Assembly: GCA_023935145.1 (NCBI GenBank)
Contig: CM043700.1
Span: forward strand, 100,234,400 to 100,298,399
DNA from: Bretschneidera sinensis
Lineage: Eukaryota; Streptophyta; Magnoliopsida; Brassicales; Akaniaceae
DNA length: 64,000 bases
Direction: 5' to 3'
Shown here: positions 9,256-21,141 of the stretch, piece after piece
How positions within the stretch are numbered: the stretch's first letter is position 1
Layout: the number at the start of each line of letters is the position of its first letter
Made by a program: the position numbers and the translations under genes
Notes under the pieces: model-generated
The model's database searches: none
What the model was told of the DNA's origin: nothing
Seen by the model: the letters and a program-made list of their open reading frames with translations, nothing else

Positions 9256-10289
9256 TGTTAGAAAAACCAACTTTAAGAGCTGATTTTGGAACATTTTAAG
9301 GTCTTAATCTAAGCTAATTAATGGTCATTAAATTTTTTTTTAATTAGGTACATTCAATAAAACTCAAGTTAGAGATTTAATATGTATTATTTTTCGTTCA
9401 AAAGGAATATTAATATATGAACTTAAAATGAGAGTAAAGGGTTGTTTGAAAACCCAAATTGGCTTTGCCCGACATTGATAAGAAAAGGAAAAATAGAATG
9501 CTTTATAAGTATTTATTTGAGATTCTTATCTACTTCTGTTAAAGGAAGGGATAAAGTGAAGGCTCACAGTATATTGCACCATAATGCACTGCGCACAAGC
9601 CCGTGCCCTAGCACGGTCACTTCGCAAAGTCACATTGGTGCTTTAGGTGTACTTTGCACTTCGCACGTGCGTATCGTTGTAGAGGAGCCCTCTCCTCTCA
9701 CCTAGTCGGGTCCGTTTTTTAGCTTTGGGTATTTAGATTTTGTACAAAACCCAAACCATTAATCAATAGGCATCAAGATAAATCTAAAGGTTGTGATTTA
9801 ATCAGAAAGGTGTCAATTAAATCGAAAGGCATCAATTAAATCTAAAGGTTGTGATTTAAAAAATAAGTTAGATTATTTAACTGTTTTTTAAATAGAAATG
9901 ATCGTAAGACTCATATTAAATTTGGAAAATCATTTCTTTCCAACTTGGAAAATCATGTCTTTCAAAATCATTTGAAGAGTTGCTTCTGCACCTATAAATA
10001 GCTTGCATTCTCCATTCATAATTTAATTCAATTTTCATTCTTTCTATCTCAAAACTCTACCAAAATATTTCTTTATTTCAAAATAGAATTAAATCAGAAA
10101 TTTTTTTAGATTTTGCTGTCTGTAGACTTAATAAAAGAGACTTGGTTGTGTCCTAGAGGACTATTCGTTTACAACTCATAACAACTTGTTTATACAAGTG
10201 GGGACGAATAAAGCCTTAAAGATAATGTTTACAACACGCTTATAAATCTTTATTCTCGTATTCTATTTTCAGTTACAAATTTTATAACA
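9256..10289 (+). repeat. Element C LTR, first copy
   Basis: It begins TGTTAGAAAAACCAACTTTA and ends near TTTTATAACA, about 1.03 kb; the right limit is estimated. A TATA box (TATAAATAG) is at 9993-10001. A GC-rich stretch lies upstream at about 9580-9690, including the inverted repeat CCGTGCCCTAGCACGG at 9601-9616. Confidence 0.8.
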
Positions 10290-10332
10290 ATTTATTATGT
10301 CTTTATTTTGTTGGATAGAAATAAAATGCATT

Positions 10333-10697
10333 CTAGTAACGGAAATGCAAGAGGAACTTCACCTATATGAACGAAGGAGTGGTGTTGCTTCTTATAGAGA
10401 GTTATAGTTTGCTCTCTTGAGGTTCATGAAATGAGGACATAGCACATGGTCATAATAGTGCTAAGCAAAAATTAATTTTCATCGAAATAAAAAAATTGTA
10501 TGTGTGCAATGGCTCCAATCATATCACATAGGAATGTTTGTTTAATCTAAATGACACCATTCATTTCGATATGACTCTGAGTTTCTTATACTAATATAAG
10601 GTTTTAAATCGAAAGATACCTTCTTTATGCATACAAGACTTGAAGATATTGTGGTAGTATTTTTTCAAAATTGTTTTCTTTCAAACAAGTGGGAGAT
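10333..10697 (+). repeat. Second copy of the element C 3' internal end
   Basis: The sequence from GCATTCTAGTAACGGAAATG to the purine tract AAGTGGGAGAT aligns with 8891-9255, including CTTCTTATAGAGAGTTATNGTTTG and CATAATAGTGCTAAG. Nothing of pol precedes it, only about 40 bp after the first LTR. Confidence 0.88.
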
Positions 10698-12456
10698 TGT
10701 TAGAAAAATCAGCTTTAAGAGTTGATTTTGGACCATTTTAAGGTCTTAATCTGAACTAATTATTGGTCATTCAAAAACTTTTAATTAGGTGTATTCAATA
10801 AAACTTAAGTTGGAAATTTAATAGGTATTATTTTTGGTTCAAAAGTGTTGGAAATCACCTTGACAAGATGCCCAGGTGGTGATATTCCAAACACCCAAGT
10901 CTAGAATGACTTGTAGAAAGAAATACAGCAATCAAAAGCAAGAAAGAAAAGAAGACAAGCGATTTGTTATCGAGGTTCGGCAATGTGCCTACGTCCCCGT
11001 GAGTTCCTTTGAAATCTCTGCACTAAATCAATGGTTCTTTACAATTCAACAACCCTCTCCAAGAAACCTCAAGTTCTTGAAGGAACAAAGAAGAGAACAA
11101 GAAAGACATTATCACTTTCTATACTTAATCTCTCTTATTTACAACCAGCCTCTCTAAAATGAGTCCCTCTTGTATGTTTGTGTCTTTGCACTCTCACACA
11201 ATTCTCTCTTGTATATCTGTCACACACACACTTGTGTCTTGTATTACAATGTGTTTCACATCTTATGTCATGAGATTGAACCTAGGTGACCCTTTATATA
11301 GTGCAGCAACTTCTTGTCCAATCTTGTGTGTCATTCTCCACCCTTCGATCTTGATGACCAATCAACCATGGCCCTCCATCAATCCTAAATGGCACTGTGC
11401 ATTTTAACCTTGCATCCATACACCTAATAAGAGGCTGAAACAAGTTGTCTATGTGTGCCTAGCGCCTAGGCGCTGAACAGGGGGCGGTGAGGCACTAGGT
11501 AAAGCCCCTTTGCACCACGCTCTGGATGGTGCGGTGTGGGTGAAGGGGTGGTGCAACACTATCCTTCTTCAAACTACATCCTTGCTGGGTGGTGCGATGC
11601 TGGTGAAGGGGCGGTGCGGCGCACACTGACGCTGCCCTTCACACAGTAGTGCGCACTACTTTGCTTTGTTGATTAGGGGTGTGCACACACACCCAAATGG
11701 ATGCACACACATGTGTGCACTCCTTTAACATGCTGTATTTTAATCTTCTAACCTTGGTTTAGACTTTAACCATCTTTAAACCATGTTTAGACAATGTTTA
11801 AACCTTAGACAAATACCAACAAAAAGGAATCTTAATATATGAGCCTAAAGTGAGAGTAAAGGATTGTTTGAAAAACCAAATTGGCTTTATCCCATATTGA
11901 TAAGAAAAGGGAAAATAAAATGCTTTATAAGAATTTATTTGGGATTCTTATATATTTTTGTTAAAAGAATGGATTGAGTGAAGGCTCACGGTGCGTTGCA
12001 TTGAAATGCACTGCACGCGCTCGTGCCCCAGCTCGAGCTCGAGCCCGAGACCGAGCCTAGTCGCATCCTAAAGTCGCATTGGCACTTTAGGTGCACTTTG
12101 CACTTCGCACATATGCATCATCGCAGAGGACCCCTCACCCCTTGTCCAGCCTATGCCCATTTTTCGGGTTTGGGTACGTAGATTTTGTACAAAGCCCATA
12201 TCATAAATAAAAAAGGCATCAAGTTAAATATAAAGCTTGTTATTTAATTAGAAAGGTTTCAGATTAAATCAAAAGGCATCAGTTAAATCTAACAGTTGTG
12301 ATTTAATAAAAAATGTGTCAGATTATTTAACTGTTTTTTTAAACAAACACGATCTGGTATGTTAAAAACTAATAGACATGATCGTATGGCTCATATTAAA
12401 TATGAAAAATCATGTCTTTCCAACCTGGAAAAACATGTGTTTCAAAATCATTTGAA
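10698..12456 (+). repeat. Element C LTR, second copy, split by solo LTR E and 3' truncated
   Basis: The pieces 10698-10845 and 11822-12456 align consecutively with the first LTR (9256 to about 9976). The split point carries an AAAAG duplication made by E. Homology stops at 12456, before the TATA box of the first copy. Its GC-rich zone at about 11985-12060 has AGCTCGAGCT and a run of GAGCCCGAG-like units. Confidence 0.85.
10846..11821 (-). repeat. Solo LTR E (Ty1/copia, same family as F)
   Basis: A 976-bp LTR begins TGTTGGAAATCACC and ends ATACCAACA on the plus strand. It is flanked by a perfect AAAAG duplication at 10841-10845 and 11822-11826. It matches the LTRs of copia F (14047-14948, 32230-33098), which is read on the minus strand, so E has that orientation. 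A TATA box (minus strand) is at about 11292-11300. The GC-rich zone 11455-11640 contains the perfect 14-bp palindrome AGCGCCTAGGCGCT at 11461-11474. No internal region remains, as expected after LTR-LTR recombination. Confidence 0.92.
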
Positions 12457-13096
12457 CCAACAACTAGTACTTGTTAAAATAGAAAGATCACAAGCCCCTT
12501 TAATTTGTGTCCTTAATGGATTTAGAACCAATATACAATGTGAATAGATTTATCTTGATTCATACTCAACGTAAGGTTCAAGTAGTAGCTATCATTAGGC
12601 ATACACTAAACATTATCCCAAGAATTTTGCATCATGCACATTAGCTTACTACAGTAGTACTATTATTATTAGAAAACAAGGTGAAGATTGTTATATATAT
12701 ATATATACATAATATTTCAAAATAATATAAAGTCATTAAAATTACTTTACCATTGAACTTGTTTTAGAGGGAAACATAAAATTTGGAGAGAATCCCACAT
12801 TAATGTTTCAGGATTCTTGGGTACACTTCTTTACCTATAAATAGGTGAAAAATCTTCATTTAATCTCATTTGAATACCTTGGAGTTCCTCTAAAAAGGAG
12901 CACCTAATGGAATATATATACCTATTGCACTTTAGAATAAATGGGTGTGCAATGTTTTGGAAGAGAAAATATTGGGAGTGTAAAGCATATAAAGAATTTA
13001 TGTGTCATAAGCATTTATATCCATTGCTAGGAAGAGAGAAAATAATAGATTCTCTTTCTCTCTCCCACATCAAGAGTTACACTTGCTTCTGGCATA
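12457..13096. other. Unassigned 640-bp stretch
   Basis: No coding homology is visible. It contains a TA run near 12692, a TATA-like CCTATAAATAGG at 12834-12845 and a CT-rich track near 13050. It is bounded by the truncated C LTR and the left LTR of G. It could be a piece of another LTR, possibly the missing start of the LTR of J, but no internal match proves it. Confidence 0.4.
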
Positions 13097-13651
13097 TGTT
13101 AGTCTAGATAGCAATAACAATGTGAAACAATGGTCCTACATCAAAAAAGTATTGCAAGTACAAATGCTTCATATAGTGGAACACACACATTACTTAGGTA
13201 AAGTAAAATCAGACCTATGCTACATGTGACATGAACGATGTGGGTAGTGGGTTATGTAGGGCTTTATAAGGGCACACATAACATGCACTTGGACACTTGA
13301 CAGTTGTAGTTGCAGAAATTAAAGTGTCGAATTTATTTTTATATATAATTTATTTTATTTTTCGGTGCTTATTTCGGAAGTTATTTCTAGCAATTGTAAA
13401 TTTAAATTTAATTGATAGTTATTTAATTAAAAAGGTACAATTTAAATTAATTTTCAGATGGCTTTTCAAAGATGTCTTTTAGTCATTTTAAATACAAATT
13501 AGTTTTAAAAGTGCTTGTAAGAGAGTTTTGGGGCTTTGATTGATCTTAGAGGGATCTTTTCCTATTGAAGATAGTGGGGTAATATCTACTTAAGGATAGG
13601 GTTCTACACATCTTAGAGCAAATCCTTTTACATTGTCTATTTCTCTAGCAA
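13097..13651 (+). repeat. Element G left LTR
   Basis: It begins TGTTAGTCTAGATAGC and ends TTTCTCTAGCA, 555 bp. It aligns over its whole length with 53542-54076 through shared stretches such as GCACTTGGACACTTG, TTTTATATATAATTTATTTT and TTTTCAAAG. Substitutions and small indels are frequent. Confidence 0.85.
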
Positions 13652-13672
13652 TCTTAAGAAGATATTGAGAAA

Positions 13673-14046
13673 TGAAGATTGATTTTGCATTGAAGATTAT
13701 GAACCAAGATTTCGTCAAATTGGATCATTATGACGAAACCAATTTCACTTGCTAGAAGGACAAGGTAATGTGGTTGCTGACTTTGCTGAAGATAGTTTAT
13801 ATGGTTGATCAGAGTCCATAACTACTTCCTAATCATAAAGACAATGATATTGAGGAGATTAAAGTTGAGGGAAAGAAACATGAAGAAGATGAGTTGGTCT
13901 TTCATGGTCACATCATGAACACATTGATTGATTATCTATATGATCTCCACTCAAGTTTGAATTCACCAAGGGAGATATGGAAGTTATTGGAAACCAAATA
14001 CAAAAGCAAAAAAGAAAGCTATGGATAGATTTATAGGACTGTAATA
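13673..14046 (+). pseudogene. Element G gag, first part (UBN2-like)
   Basis: From the ATG at 13673 the translation gives FVKLDHYDETNFTC, a stop where W is expected, then KDKVMWLLTLLKIVY. This is the signature opening of copia gag proteins of the UBN2/RVT_2-associated type. It ends at the insertion point of F, in a region matching the KSKKESYG part of that domain. The remaining gag resumes after F at 33099. Two further stops mark it as dead. Confidence 0.8.
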
Positions 14047-14948
14047 TGTTAGAAATCACCTCAAGATGCCCAGGTGGTGATCTTCCAAACACCCAAGTCT
14101 AGAATGACTTGTAATGAACAGAAACAAACCAATCAAAGAAAGAGAACACAAGCAATTGTTATCGAGGTTCGACAATGTGCCTACGTCTCCGTGAGGTCCT
14201 CCGAGCTCTCTGCACTAAATCAATGGAGTTCTTACAATTATAGCAACACCTTTTCAAGAATCATCTAGTTCTTGAAGAAAGAAAAAAAAAGTGATAAGGA
14301 CTAAGTGTTTCCTTGGAATTTTCCCCAAGAAAATTTCAATTACAAAGCCCTTGAATCCCCAATCTATACTACTCTCTCTCTAAACAACCAGCCACTCTTG
14401 AATGAGATCTATTCTAGTGCCTCTCTTGTGTTTTGTGTCTTTGCACTCTCACACTTGCACTTGAATTCTCTTGTATGGTGATCTTATATCTTGTATGTCA
14501 TGATTGAAGCCAGATGACCCTTTATATAGAGCACCAACTTCTTGAACCAATCTTACAGTCAATCTCAACCCTTAGATCTTGAGGATCAATCAATCATAGA
14601 ACTCCACCAAGTCTAAGTGATCCTGTGCATTTTAATCAATCCCCACGCATCAGGAGAATAGTGCTAAAAAATGGCCTCAGGTGTGCCTGGAGCCATCGCC
14701 CAGAACAGGGCAGGCCGCTGCTCAGAGGAGGGGAGAACATGCTGTCAGGCTGGAGGCCACAGCGTAGGTGGCTGTGTCGCGGTACATAAGGCCATGCTGA
14801 GGCATGCACACCTCAAGCCGCAGAACGCATGGTGGTGCTGATTTTCTGGACTTTCTGTAGGACGCAGAGCCCAAGGCTGGGCCGCGGCGCACAACCAAAA
14901 CCTGAAGCTGACTTTTCCATCTCTTTAATTCTTGGACAAAACCCAACA
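14047..14948 (-). repeat. Element F 3' LTR
   Basis: The repeat reads TGTTAGAAATCACCTCAAG to GGACAAAACCCAACA on the plus strand, 902 bp. It aligns with 32230-33098 and solo LTR E. A minus-strand TATA box is at about 14521-14530. The GC-rich zone is about 14680-14890, containing CCGCTGCTCAG, GGCCACAGCG and TGTGTCGCGG. Confidence 0.93.
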
Positions 14949-15028
14949 AACTCTACCTTTGTCTAAGCAATTAAACCCGAACCCTTGTGCAGAGAACTCA
15001 GGATCCAAACTCAACTTGAGTCACCATG

Positions 15029-15571
15029 TCAACCGACTCCAATCTTAAGAAGTCCAAGGCAATGATTGAACTTACTTAGAGGTAGAACTTTAGTACCTAA
15101 ATCTGCAGGATTTTCTTCCGTTGCAACTTTGTCCACATGAATGCATCCTTTCGTAACATTTTCCCGAATGAAATGATATTGAACATCCATATGCTTAGTC
15201 CTCTCATGGAACATCAGTTTCCTACACAAGTGCAACGCACTTTGGTTATTCGAATACACCACCACCTACTCTTTTAGGATCTTCAACTCTTCCAACAACC
15301 CTTTGCACCACATAGCCTCCTTAATGGCTTTCGTAGCCACTATGTACTCAGCCTCGGTTGTTGAGAGTGCTACCACTAGCTGCAACTGAGCCTTCCAACT
15401 TATACAACATCCGTTTAGGTTGAGGAAGTAGGAGGTAATCAATCTTCTTTTATCCCGGTCTGTTCCATAGTCCGAATCAGCATAACCCTCTATACAAATG
15501 GACTTACTCCTCTTCGCATAAACTAACCTCACATCTGGCCTTCCCTTCAAGTACCTCAGCAACCACTTCAT
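15029..15571 (-). pseudogene. Element F RNase H
   Basis: Two same-frame pieces (15571-15266 and 15265-15029) are separated by one stop. They carry the copia RNase H landmarks: GYADSDYGTDRDKRRLIT with its first catalytic Asp, STTEAEYIVATKAIKEA with the catalytic Glu, then VVYSNNQSALHL (catalytic Asp replaced by Asn in SNNQSA). The end reads NPADLGTKVLPLSKF. The domain degrades the template RNA during cDNA synthesis. It follows directly on RT, as usual for copia. Confidence 0.9.
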
Positions 15572-15577
15572 CCTAAG

Positions 15578-16485
15578 CTAATGCTCCTTTCCAGGATTAC
15601 TCATAAGCCTACTAAGAACACTTATTGCATGAGCAATGTTGGGTCTAGTGCTTACCATGGTGAACATTACAGATCCAACCGCACTAGAGTAAGGAACCTT
15701 TTCCATTTCCTTCTTCTCCTCATCTGATCTCGGACATTGATCGTTGGAGAACTTGAAATGAATAGCAAGGGGAACCTTCACTGAATTGCTATCTTCCATA
15801 GAAAACTTAGATATCATCTTTTCTATGTAGGAAGTCTGAGAAATCTTCAATCTGTTTCTCTCCCTTTCCCTCATTATACTCATCCCAAGGATCTTCTGTG
15901 CATAGCCAAGATCCTTCATCTCAAACTCCGAACTGAGTTGAGACTTCAGTTCTTCTATCTTCTCCCTGTTGTTCCCAACCAACAGCATATCATCAACATA
16001 GATGAGGATAATCACCATTTCCTCCACCTTGTGTAGTACAAGCATGAATCATAGTAGCTCCTCATGAAACCCAAGCTAATTACAAAGGAATCAAACCTCT
16101 TATTCCATTGCTGAGGTGATTGCTTCATGCCATAGAGAGATTTCTTCAATCGGCACACCAAATCTCCATACATTCCTTCCTCATAGCCTTCAAGTTGCCT
16201 CATGTAGATGGTCTCATCAAGCTCTCCATGTAAGAACGCTGTCTTCACATTCATTTGCTCAATTTCCTAATTAAATTGGATCACCATTGCTAACACTATC
16301 CTTATCGTCTTGTATTTCACAACCGGTGAGAATATTTCGGTGAAATCTATACCTTCTCTTTGTGTGAACCCCTTCGCCACTAGCCTAGCCTTATACTGGA
16401 CTTCATCCCCTGGAGTGTTCCCTTCTTTGATCTTGTAAATCCACTTATAATCCATAACTCTCTGTTTTTCTTGTTTGGGCACCAA
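15578..16485 (-). pseudogene. Element F reverse transcriptase
   Basis: The sequence runs [13 protein letters not shown] (N-terminal RVT_2), [33 protein letters not shown] with the first catalytic Asp substituted (MNVKTAF for MDVKTAF), and VCRLKKSLYGMKQSPQQWN. The active-site box LIYVDDMLLVGNN lies at about 15990-16010. Frame breaks near 16260 and 16045-16012 interrupt it. RT makes the cDNA copy in the cytoplasmic particle. The YVDD box and the KSLYG(M/L)KQSPRQW motif place it firmly in Ty1/copia. Confidence 0.92.
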
Positions 16486-16505
16486 TTCTCAAGAGTTGTT
16501 CTTCC

Positions 16506-17101
16506 TCAAAGAATCCATTTCTTCCTCCAAGCTAGCTGCCATTTTGACGAATCCTTACATTCTATGGCATCCATGTAAGTTTCTGGTTCAACCCCTCCTT
16601 CTGAATAAGGAGATGCTACATTAGCATCCGCAAAACCATATCTCAAAGGTGGTTTGACCACCCTTATTTCTCGGTCCCTTGTGAGCTGATAATCATTCTG
16701 ATTTGCTGCATCATCCCCTTCTAGTTTAGCCTCCTCTTGAGTGTCCTGAGCTTGGCCTTCATCAATGGGCTCTATCTGGTCTGAACCCTCTTGCCTTCCT
16801 TGCTCTACCTGAACTAAATTTTCCTTGATGCTATGCTCCATAAATACCGGGCTGGTTTTCCCACTATCCCCTGCAGGGTTAGTTTTCTCCAAATAGGGAA
16901 ATAACAATTCATTAAAAATGACATCCCTGCTTTTATGAGTTTAGTCTCTTTGGCTCTAAGGACCACAACCTATACCCCTTAACCCCATCACCATACCCTA
17001 GAAACACACATTTTCTAGACCTTGGGCTAAGTTTATCATCCTTTTTATGTGCAAACGCAGCACATCCAAAAGTTCTAAGGTTGTTCAACTTAGGGGGTTT
17101 C
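16506..17101 (-). pseudogene. Element F integrase C-terminus and IN-RT linker
   Basis: Directly next to the D insertion the minus strand encodes KLNNLRTFGCAAFAH, KLSPRSRKCVFLGYG and KGYRLWSLEP, the GKGY-type end of copia integrase. It continues, after stops, with the acidic variable linker at 16907-16506 (Gln/Glu/Asp-rich, ending before SSKWQLAWRKK). The upstream half of integrase is on the other side of D at 30065-30526. Confidence 0.86.
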
Positions 17102-17106
17102 CCATT

Positions 17107-18405
17107 TGATTACGCTCAAACTAATACGCAGTTATTGTGTATAGTTGACATGTCGATCCCACGAGGAAAAGAGAACTACAAAGGAAAATGTAAACCTTAA
17201 CATGAACGATAAAGATCAAGTGAGAGAATCTGAGTTTTGATAATAAAGTAATGTGAGAAAATTGTGTAAATATAATGAAGAATATAATGGAGAGATAACA
17301 AGGTTCCGGGAATCCTCCTTAGGTTCGTTGCCATATTCCAATCTTGATTCAATTATTTTTATCTCGATTGCTAGTTTCACATCCCAAACAAGCAATCGGA
17401 AAATATTCAATCAAAGCACATATAAACCCTAATGTAATTGCTATGAAGTACTTTTTGCTTTCGATTCAAGCATACATGACCTATCTTATAGATTTATCAA
17501 GAAACGACAATATATCTCAATGACAATATCCCAGTAATGGACAACCCTAAAAGATAAATGTACCGGAATCAATCATATCCAACAACTTGATATAAGAAGA
17601 GCATGACTAGACTTATATAGAGGAGAAAGATGCAATCACCGGATTAAGAGAAAATCTTCTAATTAAATCAGAGAATAAATCATAACAATGTTTAACAATA
17701 AATCTGAACTACAACTGATTCAAGAATAGAAATAAGAACAACTACACCTAAGAATTCATCTCTTCGCCTTGCTTGGAGATTAGTTGGCCATGGGGCTCAT
17801 GCTTGAACACCGTAATGGAGAAGAATGTGGCAACTTTCTTGAGTTTTCTAGCCTTAATGATATCCCCCTTATCAAACCCTAAGTGATCTATTTATAATAC
17901 AAAAGGTTCTAGGGTATTTTTGGGTCTAAACTATCATTAAAACCCTAATTAGGAAACAGGGCATCATGCTTGCGCCACGATGCACACTAATCCAGGCCGC
18001 GGCTCAGCCTTTTCACTAACTTTCTTCAACTTTCTGGAGGCCGCGGCTCAGACTACCAGGCCATGGTGCACACACTCCTTTTCCTATCTGAGAAGTTGAT
18101 GGTTCTGGAAGCCGAGGCTTGAAGTTCTGGGCCGCAGCATGGAACACTAAAGATTTGGTTTCTCTTTGTTTTATCCTTCCGCAACCATGCCTTTACTCTG
18201 ATATGCATCAAAGCATCGTGATTTAAGCTATGATAGCTTTCCATCTCTTTTGAACTCAAAGTACCTGAAAATGCACCGAAATAGATCATTAATCTAAGAA
18301 TATCACTTTAGAGTTGTTAAGGTAGAAAAGTGTAATTCAAACCTAGATCAACCCTAAAATGTTAACAAATAAGTACTGTTAAGATGCATTTTATGACTCT
18401 CATCA
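17107..18405 (-). repeat. Element D 3' LTR
   Basis: The 1,299-bp repeat reads TGATGAGAGTCATAAAATGC on the minus strand from 18405 and ends CGTAATCA at 17107. The TATA box is at 17889-17898 (minus). The GC-rich zone at about 17960-18150 includes GGCCGCGGCTCAG twice and CCATGGTGCAC. Confidence 0.94.
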
Positions 18406-18417
18406 TAACCCCCAACT
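18406..18417 (-). other. Element D polypurine tract
   Basis: The minus strand reads AGTTGGGGGTTA directly before the TGATGAG start of the 3' LTR. A second, similar motif (TAAGTTGGGGGTGG) lies inside the element at 19634-19647. Confidence 0.8.
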
Positions 18418-19997
18418 AGCTTATTGCTAGTCCCTAGCAATTCAAGCGAGAAACATGAAATTAATCCGAAAGTAATCCAAACATCAATCTTAAAATTTTT
18501 ATTAACTCTTAACATCTATCTTACCACAATCCATTAATCCGAACACCCGGATGATTTTGTGCACAACAATCATGAATACAAGTCTTGGTCACTAAAAATA
18601 TATTAATTTGCGTGACATCCATCACAAAAAAAGCTCCATAAGCTCACTTTTCAAATCACTCTCCACTAATGTAGAAAAATCACACTACATCGGATCAATA
18701 GGTCTTTAATAAGCTTGAAACATTAGGCTAAGGTAAAGGTCAGGAAAGAACAGGAAGGATTAAACAAGTAAAGGAACTCCGTCTCTTAATTTAACCGCAA
18801 CTACTTTAAGCACTAGATAACCTTACTTCAACACCCAACTCATTCAATCATTTTTTCCGAGCAATACTCTCAATAAATCACCATTTTTTTTTCTTTTTTT
18901 TTTTGCCATAATTCACTTCTCTTCTTTTTTTTGGCACATAACTATTCACCTACATTTTCATTCTTTACTCTTTTCCATAACCCTGAACTTATCTCCTTTA
19001 ATGTACTTGGGTTATGGTAGTAATATTTTTTTTTTCAAGTTTCCTTCGTTACTCCTCTTAAGTGCTTTTCAACAAATGTGTGTAAACTAAGTTCTCTTAA
19101 AAGGAAAGTAAGAATAAAATATTTTTAGCCTCATAAAGTTAAGTAAATAGATTATCGAAAGAAACCAATCTCAAATTTTTTTTTTTCGAGAAAAATGCTC
19201 AAGCAGATGACTAGTGATAAATATAACAATGGTAAGGTTAAAGGGCTCAAACGGTCCAAAAATGGCCTACATCATATCCTAAGTAGTGTGTATTCTAGGA
19301 TTTCGCCTCAAGTGATTATCAAATAAGTTCTAGAGCTTGTCGAGACCACAAAAGTATTCACAAAACAATCGCACATAAAACTTCTCTAAATGTTTTAGAC
19401 TAATCATGCAATCTTACTGCAACCTAGAGTCTCAAACCAAATGAAGATTGACACTTAAATTATTCTCAAACTGAAGCAAGATTTAACTTCTTCTAAACAC
19501 TATATGCTATCTCAATTAGGCTAATATCATTGAAATGTGAATTAACTCCAAGGCTAACACAAAGCATGCTAAAAACAATCAAAAAGGGAAAGTGACACCA
19601 AGCAGTTCAATGGAAAGAAGAAATGCGTTTCCTCCACCCCCAACTTAAAAATTGCATTACCTCAATGTGAAAGAAAAAGTAAAGGAAACTCCCTTTGTAA
19701 TAAAAAGTGCACAGAAGTTAAAAATTGTGCATCACCATTTGAACTGCATGCGATTCTTCATGCTGAAATTTCAATCTATAACATAGAACAAAACAAACAA
19801 AAGAAAGCAACTGCGGTGTAACATTAAGATTCCTACTGTATGCTAGGTTAACACATGAAATCTAAATAAATAATTAAAAATGAAAATAAAGTACAAAAAA
19901 TAAAATAACGAAAAAGAATACACAATAAATGTTAGTACAGTCATCCGATAATAAAAAAATAAAATAAAAGGAAACAAACAAGATATAACCCAAAACT
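18418..19997 (-). other. Element D 3' non-coding region
   Basis: About 1.6 kb without convincing coding sequence lies between the extra reading frame and the polypurine tract. It is T-rich on the plus strand around 18870-19190, with several poly-T runs. It contains an internal polypurine-like motif at 19634-19647. I did not see the block shared by B and H here. Confidence 0.7.
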
Positions 19998-21141
19998 AAT
20001 CCTCTATGTCTTCGTCCTCTTCTTCATGCTCTTCATTCTCTTCACCTTCCTCTGGAGTTGGATCAAAGATGAGCCCAGATAGGGTGGCAAAGTGGGAAAG
20101 TGATCCATATCACAACCGATGGTGGAGGCAAGGTGTTGGTATATCTGACTAAAAGAAGAATACACCCCCGCTTGATAATCGGCTTGCTTAGCCAAGAATC
20201 GTTACTGACGATCAAACCTATCATGCAAGAGTTTCTGATGCTCATTGAAACGAATCTCTAAATGCTCAAGGAGCTCTATAACAGTGAAATAAATAGGGGG
20301 AGGAGGGGTGCAGCAATCGCTGCTCTCTCTCCCGGAGCTGGCAGCCTTGAGGCTTTAATCAGATTGAGCATGCCATCATCGATGGCCTTCTTGGGGTGAT
20401 GGGCTTTCTCATTAGGACTATACTAGACACCAACTCGGATGCATAATTGGGTAATTAATGAAGGGAAGTATAATCCGAGCTTTTTTCTCACAGTGTGTAT
20501 GATAGAATTAAATATGATTTAGCCCACATCAATAGTCATGCCCATCGAAATGGCATAAATCAGAATAGCTCTCTTAACAGTAAGGTCACTACAGTGCATA
20601 GCAGGCATCATCCTCTGACACACAAAATATTGCCTAGCCCTAGCATTGACAGTCAGAGAAGTACCGGCAAGGTTTTAGGGATATCACCCGTCATTTTCCC
20701 TGTTGTGCCCGGAATACAAAGAGTATTGCAAATCTCTTCATAATCAATATTAGACACATATGCACTATACTCACTATTTTCTATGTCAGGTAGCCCATAG
20801 AATCTATTGATAGATATGCTGCTAAAAGAAACTGTTTTTCTTCTCACCATCACTTTACCATTCCTATGCTCTTCAGCATTAGCATAGAATTCTCTAACCA
20901 CATTTGTAAGGGAATGAGATAGTTTTCTTGCAAATGTACCCCAATTCCTATCAATAATCATTCTAAACAAGGTTGGGTTTCCCCTCTCTATGATAGTGAA
21001 TCCTCTATCAAGAATGGGTTTCCTAGCATTTATCAAGCTAACATATCTCTCACTAGCCTCAAAGCTGACAAATTTGCTCTCATCATACTCTTGAGGTTGT
21101 TTCTTCCTTGGTCTCTTAGTTTTAGGGGCCATTTGAATCAA
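19998..21141 (-). pseudogene. Element D extra ORF ('putative plant transposon protein' type)
   Basis: The frame starts MAPKTKRPRKKQPQEYDESK at 21141, a basic N-terminus. It continues through VVREFYANAEEHRNGKVMVR and SISINRFYGLPD to a first stop at 20653. Same-frame homology goes on with RQYFVCQRMMPAMHCSDLTV, RAILIYAISMGMTIDVG and LGLYFPSLITQLCIRVGV, ending in an acidic tail and stop at 19998. These motifs are those of a domain common in plant proteins labelled 'putative plant transposon protein' (Pfam Transposase_32, from memory). In fact it accompanies Tat/Athila retroelements. Its function is unknown. It lies after integrase, where retroviruses have env, but I see no signal peptide or membrane segment. 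Confidence 0.78.

Larger units (their letters stand above)
8370..12456 (+). mobile_element. Ty1/copia element C, 3' part with duplicated LTR end
   Basis: Beginning at the edge of element B, this is the end of a copia pol gene (RNase H), about 540 bp of 3' non-coding DNA and an LTR (9256-10289). The last 365 bp of the internal region is then present a second time (10333-10697), followed by a second LTR (10698-12456). That second LTR is split by solo LTR E and cut off after TTTCAAAATCATTTGAA. The order LTR, short internal remnant, LTR suggests two elements in tandem sharing an LTR, with most of the second interior deleted. The 5' part of C lies left of the window, beyond B and A. Confidence 0.85.

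Noticed and set aside
10876..11407. Two open frames inside solo LTR E
   Set aside because: They lie entirely within an LTR and are not conserved as frames in the F LTRs.
12834..13096. Possible small host gene after a CCTATAAATAGG box
   Set aside because: The 66-codon frame at 12907 has no recognisable family and the stretch looks like LTR or intergenic remnant.
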